Source: Epinephelus fuscoguttatus
Taxonomy: Eukaryota; Chordata; Actinopteri; Perciformes; Serranidae
Direction of reading: 5' to 3'
NCBI RefSeq assembly: GCF_011397635.1
Contig: NC_064760.1
Coordinates: 33,065,856-33,129,855 of the forward strand
DNA: 64,000 nucleotides
Below are positions 31,080-42,399 of the stretch, in pieces (positions within the stretch are counted from its first letter, which is position 1; each line of letters begins with the position of its first letter). The position numbers and the translations under genes are program-made. The notes below the pieces were generated by a model. The model ran no database searches. It was not told the DNA's origin and was given only the letters and a program-made list of their open reading frames with translations.

Positions 31080-32289
31080 TCAGAACTGACTCTCAGACGT
31101 CTTTGACTCTTTCCCATTGCTGGCCAGAGTGTGTGTGTCTCTAGGGAGAGTGTTTCCTGTGTCTTGGGTCTCAGTGTCGCTGCGGGGGATACTCTCAGGC
31201 CGGGAGCCTGTCCCTTTGCCTCCCATGGTCAAGCTTTTCTGGAAGCTCTCTGATGTGAAGTAGTAGACAACAGGGTCCAGGCAGCAGTTGAGGCTGGCCA
31301 GGCACAGAGTGATGGGGTAAAGAGTTCGGGCAAAGCGCTCCACAGCGCAGTTAGCCAGGGCCTGGGTCCGCACCAGGGCATACAGGAAGAGGATTGAGTT
31401 ATAGGGGACGAAGCAGATGATGAAGATGCCCAGATGGACCAAAATCATCCGTAGGACACGTCTCTTGCTGTTACAGCCGTGACCAACAGTCATTGGACGC
31501 CGCAGCGTCCGCAGAACAAGCGAGGAACATACCAAGTTGGCCAAGAGGGGGAGGAGGAAGCCCACAATCTGTGAAATAAATAAATTGCATAAGAAAACTT
31601 TATGTAAATGTGGAACATCTCTACTATGTTTCTGGTTTCCTTAATAAAAGAAGTGTATAAATGGTGTATAAGGTAAAATGTGAGACTCTCAGAGTCTGTC
31701 TCTCCTCACTCACCTCGATGAAGATGGTGATTTTGGATAGGTAGGTCCTCCAGGTGCTCTTGGAGAAGCCCTCAAAGCAAGTGGTGGCTCTGTTTGTGCT
31801 GTTAATGGTGGAGAAGAAGGTCACTGATATTCCTCCCCCTACGATGGTCAGCCACACAGCGGCACACACCAGCGCCGCGTTCCTGCGTGTGCGGATGGAG
31901 CGGGAGCGGAAAGGGTAGACTATCGCCAGGAAGCGGTCTACACTGATGCAGGTGAGGAAGAGCATGCTGCCGTAGATGTTGGTGATGAAGGCTGTTCCTG
32001 ATACCTTACACAATCCATCTCCGAATGGCCAGTGGCGGTTAACGTTGTAAAAGACCTTGAATGGCAGCGTAAAAACAAATACCAAATCTGATAACGCTAA
32101 GTTAGTCATAAACATTGTGGTCTCGTTTCGCATCTTCATCCGGAAGCAGAACACAAAGAGGGCCGCGCAGTTGGTTATCAGGCCCAAGACAAAGACCACA
32201 CTGTAAACCACCGAGTACAAGTTGTACTTGAAGGAGTCGTCAATGCCACAGTCCTCCATTCCGGTCTCGTTGAGCACCAGGCTAGCCAT
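31080..32289 (-). CDS. lpar4: Lysophosphatidic acid receptor 4, two coding exons
   Basis: Receptor for lysophosphatidic acid, coupling in mammals to Gs, Gq and G12/13. Coding exons 32289-31714 and 31568-31080, phase-0 intron at the start of TM5 (IFIE then IVGFLLPLL), 354 residues (human 370). Features: sequons NETG at 7 and NST at 163; TM1 [15 protein letters not shown]2 [23 protein letters not shown] with C94 pairing with C171 (TTCFEG); DRF at 118-120 with AIVYPF; TM6 [12 protein letters not shown]7 [15 protein letters not shown]; a Ser/Thr-rich tail. The start has a strong context (AGCATGGCT). The acceptor TCCTATTCTCTCCACAG ends at 32498, so this exon starts at 32497 and a leader exon lies further upstream, probably at 36333-36640. 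Confidence 0.95.
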
Positions 32290-35096
32290 GCTGACGGCTT
32301 AGACAGGGAGGGGGGCTCTACGAAAAAAGGGTGCACCAAAGCTGTAAGGAAAGGGGGGGAGTTGGGCGGATATCTGAGGACAGGAGGTGTCAGCAGGGGA
32401 TCCACCAGTCAAGTCTCCTCCAAGTCATCATGGACATTCAGACACACAAATGGAGGCAGACAGTCAGGATGCACGGTTGCAGGGCTGGTCAGTCATCCTG
32501 TGGAGAGAATAGGAAAAGCACACGGTCACTTCCTCACTATAAAAGTTACAGCAAAGCAAACAACTCCAGTTGTCCATAGGATGAAGCATATGGTCTATGC
32601 ACACGCCTTATGCCATTATACCTAAGGTATACCTTTGTTACATTATTCTTTATAACAGTAATCAGTGTGTCTAACATCCTTTACAGTGAAGTAAAGTAAA
32701 GCAGCATTCAATCTAAATCAGTTGTAGAGAGGACAGAAATATTAGAGACGCTTGAAAAAACACTTTTTAGCTTGTTATTGGTAAAAATTTCAATGTTTTT
32801 CACAGCTGTAACATTCAGTGTATCCGCATAGCTGTGAGCGTGTGCGTGCATTTTTGCAGTTCATGTCTTATCTGTCAGTATAAATAAAGTCCCATCTGTC
32901 CACAGGGGTTTAGTTCACATGGTAGTGTGGCACGGGGCCCTCAGGCTGTCATCAGGACTATGAGTGGTAAATGACAGCCAGATACAGAGACATGTACTGT
33001 AGATTAGGAGGTAAAACACACTTCATCTTCTTTCAATCATGAGCTAATGTTAAAGAGCTCAATGTAAAATCCACTTTAAACCACAAAAGTATCTGAGACT
33101 AACTCCAACTAGAGAAAGCAGCAGGAAATCGTCAGCCTGTTGGTACAAGAGCAGAGCTGCTCCCACCACCACAGAGCAGTGTTGTCATGAAACACAATAG
33201 ATTTGCTGTCAAACATGAACAATTAGAGGGATTTGACATTGTGAAAGACAATTCATTTTCTAGTTATTTACTCAAAACAAGATGTGTTTGTGAGCGTGTG
33301 ATGTCAAAACAGGAACTAGATTGTTTTGAATGTGTTGAGTTTGAGCGCTAACTATCTTATTTGTCACAGTGTTATATGAACACACTTGATATTCTACATC
33401 CACAATAAAGTTAATTGTTTTATTGCAGAAGTGATGCCCAAAGATTTGTTGATCACCTCATAAAAATGCACATTGTGTGTTTCATAATGAGCACTTCTTC
33501 ATGTTTCAAATCATCACATCTGAACTTTTTCAGGGCTATAGGCAAAATAAGACACAGCTGTTCTGAGTCTGTTCTAAATCAATATGTCTTCTCAATAGTG
33601 CCCAACATCGTAGTTTGTTGTACTTTGCTCTGCTCCACTCTTAAAACTCTAGCAAAACAGGTATGTTGGCATGACTACGCATCTGTGTGGACTTAATAAG
33701 ACGTTAGATTCAGGCAGATACGTTGGTCTCTAGTGACTCGTTAGAAGAAATCGGTTGGAGTGGACACAATGTCACACTGAAGATGGAAAAAGAGAGTAAC
33801 AAGATGACAATTCCTTCTGATTTCAGGCAATACTTCTCAAATTTGTTGCTTACATTCACATAAAAACTTTAACTTGATTGATTGAGATTACACAGCTAAG
33901 TACACAGTATATCACACCAACTATTTTTAGATTTGTGTTTTAATAGGGCAACAGTAGGGCTGCGTAGGTCTTTGAGTGTTGCAACATACCATTATATATG
34001 AGGCATTGTGGAACCACAGAGGTGCACCCACCTACAAATCATATTTGACACATAAGGGATCATGCTTGTTTGCTACCTCAGCAAAAATCTCATCATCATA
34101 TTTATGTGTATGTGTGTGTGGGGTGGGGTGGGGGGGTTCAGTGTAAATTATATGCAAAACTTACTATCCTCACTAAAATTGCGACTCATATCGCAATTAC
34201 AATATTTTTCAAAATAATCGCAGTGTGATATTTTAGGGGTTTTTTTGCATATCATGCAGCAGCTCTAGGCCCCAAAAAAGCCGACATGTAGAATCCTTGC
34301 GACTATAGCATCTTTCAATTCCTGAACACGTCAATGACTCCCAGCCAAAACAGAAGTGAAGTAACACCTCTCTCAATCTAAAAAGGAAATTCAACACATC
34401 TATTTCAGTGGTCAGGCTCTGCACAGCATGTAAACAGTTTGTTTTCTGTGGCCCTGGACAGAGGTTTCACCCTAGGATAAGTTTCCTAACAAATCCTGCA
34501 TTAAAAACTGAAGATCTGGAGTTGAAAACATGGCTTTTAACCAGGCATGGAGAAGGTGGGATGAAAAACTTTTTTTGGAGCCTGACTGGTGTTACACACT
34601 AAAACCTCCAGACATCTCGGCCTGTGCTGAATTGATTTTGACCCTTCTTTTATCTTTCTTTTAAAATCTCTCTCCCAAGTCCTCCAGCTTTATGGGAGTG
34701 CAACTCTAAATTGCTACAGCACCGGATTTAACAAGCTAAACTGGCCTTATCTTGGGTTATGCAACAGAGCTAAAGCGGCAGCGAGGTGGTCGGCCCTTTG
34801 GCATCGAGTGTAAAAATCCTGAGTACCCCTGGAAAGATTCACTCTATCGGTCTTTTCACCACACAGACACACACAAACACACACAAAGGCAATGCTGTGA
34901 GTGTAAGCAGTCCATCAGCCCTGTCCTGTGCCAGCTGCAGTGTGACATCTTTACTGCGTTTTCACACGCCTCCCAGAAAGCCTCCACCAGCCCTCACAAT
35001 GCCCTCACTGTACCCATCTGCACCAAACACACACTTACATATGCACAAGTCTCCACACGTGCACACACAAGCAGGCAAACACTTACATGTGCCAGT

Positions 35097-35100
<4 letters not shown>

Positions 35101-35134
<34 letters not shown>
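35101..35134. repeat. AC microsatellite
   Basis: An uninterrupted run of about 17 AC units, preceded from 34865 by broken CA-rich sequence. Opposite in sense to the GT run 230 bases further on. Confidence 0.95.
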
Positions 35135-35136
<2 letters not shown>

Positions 35137-35355
35137 TAGGGTTTTGTGTACCGTGGCTCAGTCCCAGGACCTCTGACAGTGCTGGCTTCATATTCAGCTG
35201 ATGTTGTTTCTGCAGGGAGCCAAGTCTATAGAACATTGGCTGCTATACAGTTTATGTGTAAGGAAACAAGAACCGCCTCAACTTCAGAGCTGTAGCAGAG
35301 ATACATTCAAGCTTGTTGTGGATTTCTAGGAGTCCTGCCGTGGGATTTTAGACCT

Positions 35356-35360
<5 letters not shown>

Positions 35361-35394
<34 letters not shown>
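35361..35394. repeat. GT microsatellite
   Basis: An uninterrupted run of about 17 GT units inside the probable lpar4 leader intron. Confidence 0.95.
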
Positions 35395-35398
<4 letters not shown>

Positions 35399-36332
35399 GA
35401 TTTCATGTACAGGTCGTGGACAGCTGCACAGTTAAAGGGTTTCCCCCCGCAGTCGGCCGTGGCAGTGACAGAAACAGGCCTCTGGGACCCGCTGATCTGA
35501 ACGGATCGAGTTCAGGCTCAGCTCACATCCAGCTGTTCCTTTCTCTCACATGCAAGGAGGAAGAAGACAGGGAGAGGGAGAGGTGGACGACGACCAGGCG
35601 TACAGTGTGCGAGAGGACGTCTGCGCTGCTTACAGAGCGAATGGAGATGGTGTAGAGAGTAAGGTTTGTTAAAATTAGTCTGAAATTACATCACAATCCA
35701 CCAATATTTCAATGAATATGAAGTCTTACAAATACTACTTTATAAGGTTTATAATGTTGAGTTTTACTGGAGTTGGTTCAAGAACAGAATTGTCAAAAAA
35801 TATATATGATTTTTGTACAGACTGTGGAGAAAATTTAGATGCTGACTGGAATGGGATTAAATCAGCACCTAATACTTGAGGCCATTTGGAGTGATGTTAT
35901 CATCAATTTACATAAACCTCAGAGGTGTTGCTCTGTGCTTTAACCTGGTGATTCATATTAAATCTACAATATCCCTTATATGTATCAATTTTTAGCAAAA
36001 ACAAAAAGTTAAGTTCTTGAAGGAGCTCTCTAGAGATCATATAATATGTGTAGTAAATTGCATTAGCCTGTATTGAAAGCTGTTTATGTTATATGTAACC
36101 ACAGCAGCCTTCCTACAGCCTGCAGCTACATTTTGTCAGCTGTATACAACTGGTATAATTGGGTTTTGTGGCTGAACCAGCACATTAGTTCTCCTATGTG
36201 GACAGCAGCTATTCAGAGTTTTTCTTCAGCTAAAAACAAAACATGTTTTTGTCAGCTCTACACAAAAAAGTTATTGTCTAAAGACAAAGCAGAGTGGACT
36301 TACTGGCGGCTGACTGGATGGTGACAGCTCAC

Positions 36333-36640
36333 CTCCTGGTCACTGATGTTTGTCAGTCTGGCAGCAGAGCAGCTGTCAAAGGAAAAACTCCATACTTTCT
36401 TCTCCCCAGTGTCTTGGTGCTGCTCAGCCTGCTTGGCTCCGAGTTTCCAACTGTCCCGAGTCAAACTGGACCAAACTAAAACGAACAAGTCATAAAACCG
36501 CTTTTCAGCCAGTTAGCGACAGCAAACTGTGAGAGTTCTCCCATTGAATCCTGACGACTCGCTCCGTCCGTCCGCTACTAATGGGACCTCATCACATCCA
36601 CCGCGCCTGCTCACCCGGGGGGTTTGTGCGTATGCGCGTG
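36333..36640 (-). promoter_or_regulatory. lpar4: Probable lpar4 first exon and CpG-rich promoter
   Basis: On the minus strand GTGACCAGGAG is followed by GTGAGCTG, a consensus-like donor at 36332-36331. Upstream lies the most CpG-rich stretch of this part of the window (about 36540-36680, with GCGTATGCGCGTGCGTGTAC) and a pyrimidine-rich tract (36700-36790). Position and strand fit the leader exon that the lpar4 acceptor at 32498 requires. The start site is not resolved. Confidence 0.5.
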
Positions 36641-36894
36641 CGTGTACGCGGAGAGCTGCTCGCACGGCCACAGGAAACGAGACAATAGCACCTCGGCTGG
36701 GCAGCAGGGAGGGGGAGGAGGAGGAGGGGAGTGTGAATAGGGGATTGTGGAGAGGGAGGGAAGGACAGAGGGGAGAGAGAGAGGGGGGACACACAGGCTG
36801 GTGTCATCAGCTGGAGAGCTCACAGCTTAGTAAGACCACCACAAATAACATCAAAGTATATTAATATGATAATGAGCTTCTCTGCTGTGTCAGT

Positions 36895-37335
36895 GACCAG
36901 TGGTCAAAGTAACTTTACTCAAGTACTTCAGTAACACACTGAGGTACTTGCATTGCACTTCAACATTTCCATTATATTACTTTCTACAGCTTTAGTTACT
37001 AGTTTCTCAGATCAGACTTAAGTAAGTAGCAACACCACAGTGTCAAAATACTTTGTTACCAGTAAAAGTCCTGCATTCAAAATCTTACTCGAGTAAAATT
37101 ACAAAAGCATTAAATGTAATTAAAGTAGCAAAAGTGAAAGAAGACTATTTTTTCTGCAGAATGGCCCATTTCAGAGTCATATTTATATATGATATGAGTG
37201 CATTGTAGTAGCTGATGCATTACTGTGTTCATCACTTTAATGTTAAAGCTGGTACAGGTAGGACTCATTTTAATTACTTCATATCTTGCTTATTTATCAG
37301 TCAAATTGTATTTTGTATAGATAATAATAATGTCT
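36895..37335. repeat. AAGTAAAAGT-type repeat, left part
   Basis: CTTTACTCAAGTACTTCAGT, AACACCACAGTGTCAAAATA and GTAAAAGTCCTGCATTCAAA in the order seen at 18690 and 62205. Common teleost interspersed repeat; its right end is at 37930-38075. Confidence 0.6.
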
Positions 37336-37419
37336 GCAAAACAACTTGTAACTAAAGCTGTCAAAAACATGTTGCCATGATTTGAATTAGTGGTTAAGTC
37401 CTCATTTCATCACTGTATG

Positions 37420-37830
37420 TTAGGGCTTATGTGCTTTTGTATGGTACGTTTTCCTTTATGTGCTTTGGTTTTATGGTGATGTCACTGTTTTGCTAATTGT
37501 GTTCGTGTGCTATTGTCCTTGTGTATGTGCTCTTGTGTGTTTGTTTGTGGCCATGTGCTTTAATCTATGCTGTGTTTTATGCTGGACTTTTGTATAGTAC
37601 ATTCTTAATGTTTTAGGTTACATGGTTAGGTCATTGTTTTATTAATAGTGCTTATGTCTTGCTTTTTTTTACCTATGTGCCTTGCTATGGTTATATGCTT
37701 GCTCTGTGCTCATGTGCCCTTCTATGGGCATGCCATTAATCTGTTTTTATCTATGCTTATGTATCTCTGCATGTGTATGTTATTTTGTCTTTTTCTTATA
37801 TACACTTACACCATCAACCTGCCAGGGACT
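37420..37830. repeat. T/G-rich degenerate repeat
   Basis: The words TATGTGCTTT, CGTGTGCTATTG, TATGTGCTCTTG and CATGTGCTTTAATC recur at uneven spacing for 400 bases. It is very pyrimidine- and G-rich on + with little A. It looks like an eroded minisatellite, between the two ends of the AAGTAAAAGT-type element. Confidence 0.45.
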
Positions 37831-37929
37831 GCAAATTAAAATTAGCCTGCATGGCTAAATCTGACACATTGACGTGACTTAAACGATCATGTTCATCAGT
37901 GTGCAATGTCCCTTTCTAAATAAACACAA

Positions 37930-38075
37930 ACATAAAAGAATGGTCAGGCAGTAAAAAGGTACAATATTTGCTGCCAAAGTGTAGTGGAGCAGGCCTGTAA
38001 GTATGAAGTAGTATAAAATGGAAATACTCAAATGACGTAGCCTGAAAGTACATCTAAATTGCACAGTGCCTGAGT
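37930..38075. repeat. AAGTAAAAGT-type repeat, right part
   Basis: Contains GTAAAAAGGTACAATATTTG, AAATGGAAATACTCAAATGA and AAGTACATCTAAATTGCAC, corresponding to the right end of the same element at 19725-19885. Confidence 0.45.
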
Positions 38076-41000
38076 AATTGTTCTCAGTGACATTCCATCA
38101 TGGATTTTACATAGTGCAAAACAAATGATCGACATATACAATTTGATGTATCGTACGTTAACACATTTTATAGTATAGAGTATATATAGACTCAACCAGT
38201 TACATTTAAATGCTGCTTTAACACTATTAACAATAATAATACAACTATGAACATTACATTTTTGTATTACCACTTTATTTAAGTAAAGGATCTTGTGGGC
38301 TACTTTCCAGCCTCAAAGGGTTCATAAACTCTATCTGACAAATAGTAAAAAAAAAAAAAAAGTTGAGAGTAAGTGCATGTTTACATCAGAGAATAACTGA
38401 GTCACATCCGATCATATGAATGTATAAACAATAACCCACAGTGAAATAAAGAGGATGACACTATAATTAAAGTTCAAAATTGGGGTGTGACATCTTCAGA
38501 GTCTCACAGCAGCCAAAAATACTCTTAACTGTGATGGGTGATACCTTGCAAAAACAGTATAATGCTATTTTTGCTGATCAAAGTCCTGCCAGACCATTGT
38601 TACAATACATTCTTCATGTCTGAGGCTACCGCAATGGCTATTTTTAGTCAGGTGACAGGGCGGTGTTGGACAGGTTCCCATTGTGTTCAGGCTGGCATGG
38701 GACTATGAGTGTGTGTGTGTATGTGTGTGGGTGTGTGGGTGAGTGACAGAGAGAGAGAAAGAGGCACTTGACAGAGGGGAAGTGGTCTTTGGGGGTAGCG
38801 TCTGGCTGGCTGACCACTCCACAATAGCAGCCGGGAGGACAGGACATCCTGCTTACTGCATAGGCTGCCACACACACATGTGCATGCACAAACACACTCA
38901 CGCTCAACATGCAGACACGCAATCCATTACACATCACCAGATGTCTTTAACCTCTGTATTGTTAGTGTTGAGGTGCCTGTGTTTAAAGATGCATGAGTCA
39001 CGCATCGTGATAAAAACATGTTTCCTTGATGATGTTTCATAACATGTATCCAGGACTTTCCTTCATTTAGTCAGCTGTTACTTCATAGTCATTACCTGCC
39101 ACGACAATATTGTGACGGCTGTTTTTCACCAGTCTGTGTGTGTGTGTGTGTTATCATGGCAAAATGTGGTCCTGGTGACAACAATTGCAGCGAGAACAAC
39201 AACAGAAGTACTTGCCAAGTGTTTTAATGTCTGTCTATGGAGTCGCAACTATGCAAGATGCAGTCACAAAACTTTACAGGTGTGTATTTGAGGTCAAAAT
39301 GAAGGTCAAGTTTGAAGACGGATGTTGTCTGAGCAAAGGAAGCTGGGAGTAGGGGGGTAGGAAGTTGGGAAGGGGCCATTGGTCACCCCACTTCATGCCC
39401 CTGGCCGACATTTGTTTTAAGTAGCAGATTGTTGTATGAAAGCTGGATCCCATCGCAAGATGGTCTCTAGTTTTCAAATCTTTTTAAAGAGCTTACTGGT
39501 TGGGTTTGGAAAAGACATCATTTCGGCAGCAGTGACCCAGTATGCCCATTATGGGGGAACCGGCAATGGAGTTAGGGGGTAAAGTGTAATATTCATATTC
39601 ACATGTAAAATAAGACAATATTTTCATTTCAGAATCCATAAAAGGCTCCAGTTTAATAATTTTCTATGCAATCAGTATTTTCCCCACTCGCACTTCCGTC
39701 ACCTTACCTTTCAGTGTTGTCCTGCCATGTTTCCCCCAATACCGTCAGACACCCTTAAACAATAATGGCGACTGGCCGCATATGATGATGACATGAAAGG
39801 ACAGTTATTTTCATCAATGTCTGACACCAGAAAAAGCGTCAGTTTTTTGACGACCTTGGAGTGAGACCAGGTTGGTGCAAGTGCACGTTCAAGAGCTTTC
39901 CAAGATGGAACACGAGTTACATTAGTGTTGTACAGATCATGTGAGTTACTACTTTAAATTGGCACTATCCAGTCATGCTAACATAATGTCACATGTGCCC
40001 AATATCATTTGCCATGAAAATACTGCACAGAATGTATTGGCTAGTTAATTATACATCATTACAACATGAGATCAGTTTATTCAATGCACATCAAGTATCG
40101 AGGCATACAGAATACATACTATCTATGCCACCCTATAATTTGTATATTAGGTCTTACGGCTATGTAGGCCCACATGGAAACTGCCTCAGATACCTGTTTG
40201 GCATGATGCCAGATACTATTGATATCAGAAAATAGAACCCTCCCATCTGAGTAAATTTTTGTTGCTAGATATAATTGAGTCCATCTAAATTCAATATATT
40301 TAGGACTATTTAGTTTCACAAATTTTCCAGTGTAACATTATGATGGTTGTTTTGAATTTAACAGCAGTCAGGTAAGTCATTTGAATATCTGCAGGTGGAT
40401 GTGGTCACAGTTGGCAGCCATGCCAGCAACACAATGAGCAAAGATCTAAGATGTATCTTTGTGAATCAGTTATCGCAAAAAATAAATAAATAAATTAAAA
40501 AATCTCTGTTTGAAGTTACAGTTAAGTGTAAGATCTAATCTTTGGGATCAGGAAAAGATAAGGGAAATAAACAGCTTTTTAGGGTACAGTTTTGCTAGCT
40601 TATCCCAAAAGTAACGAGACAACCAGAAGCGAATTGACAAGGGCACGTATCACGCACACAACACTCAGGCAGTGCCCCCGCACATGTTTTTAGGGAGTCA
40701 TGACTTAAACTCAGTGATACTTTAAGTCAAATGCTAATGTCGGAATGTTGGCATGCTCACAGTGACATTGCTAACATGTCAATGTTTTGCAGGTCTAATG
40801 TTTACCATATTCAACATTTTAGTTTGGCCTGCTAGCATGCTAACATTTACTAATTAGCATTAAACACAAAGCACAGCTGAGGCTGAACAACGTTATTATT
40901 GTCATGACAAGCATTTTGGGTCAGTTCTTCAACTTAAGATTGGGCAAAATACCTTTGCCCTGTGACTATGTGTGACCATGTGATTCCCTTCTTTTCATGC

Positions 41001-42399
41001 ATGTTCTTTGTTTTTGTACAAAAAAGGTACTGCATCCATTTTGATGAGGTTTAGCTCTTTGACTGTGTTCTATGACTTCTGCCAAAACACTCCTGTCAAA
41101 TGTGAGATGCTGTAAAGAATGGTGTCACCTGTCAGATACTCCTGTAACTCCCAGATGACCATGTCTAACATGATGATTGTACAACTGCAGCGTAATGCTG
41201 GTTGCCCGTGATGCACTGATAGTCAACGCTGCCAACTGGGGCAGAAAAATAAACCCAGCGAAGGCACATGAGAAAAAGCTGTGTTGAAATTTCATGACTG
41301 GATGAACCAGAGGACATGTAAGGTTTGATTGGGTTGCAGAAACATCCCCCAGTTCTTACACACACACACACACACTCCTCCCTCCTTATTCTCTGTGTTT
41401 GGTAACGGTAACTAAGCTGTGTTGCTCGGGCCAAGGCTTTGTGAGTCACACCAACCAGAACAAAGACCCCATTACTGCACCTCCCTCCACCCTCTCTCTC
41501 CCCCTCCCTCCATCTCCTCTCTTCTTCAACCCCTCTGTCCTGCTCTCCTTTAATGCGATGATGAGTGTATTTCCTCTGCTCTCCTCCCCTTGCCTCTGTC
41601 CATCCTCTCATTCATTGGCTCCATTGGGGTTTAGGGGGCAGCCCCGTCGAGCCATACATACCTCTGCCCTGACAACAGAGCCGGACAAAGGCAGCAAGGC
41701 AGTACAACACAGGAGTCTTGTGCTTTGCAGGCTTTATGGATTGATATTAACATGACAGCAGTGTGGTGTCCTAAGTGTGATGTGTATACATCTACAGTTG
41801 ACCTTAGCCCCTATGAGCCAGCACTCAGCTCTGACCTGATTAGAGACCAGCTCATCCACAGTGGAGTGGATTCTGGATCAATGCTGTTGGCTGTGACTGA
41901 GGCCACAGAGGGAGACCACAGACACTCTGCAGCTACAGCCGGAGATTGAGCAGCGGCTGTTTACCCCACAGCACTGATAGGTGCAGCTTGAGCAGCCATG
42001 GGTAAGCGCTCGTTCTCTGGACTGAGAGACGAGGCAGACAGGCTGACCAGGCTGACCCCGGCCTGTGCAGACAGTGCCGGCTGTTTGTCTCTGTGATATA
42101 ATGGGCTGATGTACCTTTGCCTCAGAGTACATGCGGCAAAAAGTCAGCTGTCAAAGGTTTGATCAGTTCATTTCCAAACATGGTCTTCTTGGTAAGGCAA
42201 CTTAATCAGAGCAATACTTTTCAACAACAAGTGCTTTAAGTAAGACATAGGAGACACAAAAAGACACATTTAAGTTGGATTTAAAAGAGTAAACTAAAAG
42301 ATAAAAAGAAGACAAAAAAAATTAAATAGGAGAATAAAAATCACAATGCAATGCAAGATATGAATAAACACCCCCAATCTTTATTTAATAAAAAGCAGT
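38076..42399. other. Gene-free stretch
   Basis: No host exon recognised. It contains a poly-A run (38347-38361), GT-rich DNA at 38707-38740, a GCTAACATG-type repeat at 40735-40875, and pyrimidine-rich DNA at 41480-41610. Open frames at 41165-41755 are in low-complexity sequence and resemble nothing. Confidence 0.5.
40735..40875. repeat. Dispersed GCTAACATG-type repeat
   Basis: AAATGCTAATGTCGGAATG, GCATGCTCACAGTGACATTG and CTAATTAGCATTAAACACAA in order; the middle matches 6840-6915. A familiar teleost interspersed sequence. Confidence 0.55.

Larger units (their letters stand above)
32498..36332. other. Probable 5' intron of lpar4
   Basis: No coding exon recognised. AC array at 35101-35134 and GT array at 35361-35394. 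The short frames flanking those arrays look like chance. Intron status follows from the acceptor at 32498 and the donor at 36332. Confidence 0.45.

Noticed and set aside
34752-35201. 149-codon frame through the AC array
   Set aside because: Its length comes from the AC repeat reading as Thr-His; no coding evidence on either side.
36513-36864. Overlapping open frames in the CpG-rich block
   Set aside because: Several frames on both strands are open at once because of base composition, with no family resemblance; better read as promoter and leader exon.
41165-41755. Long frames of 118 and 148 codons on opposite strands
   Set aside because: Low-complexity pyrimidine-rich DNA, no splice context or family resemblance.
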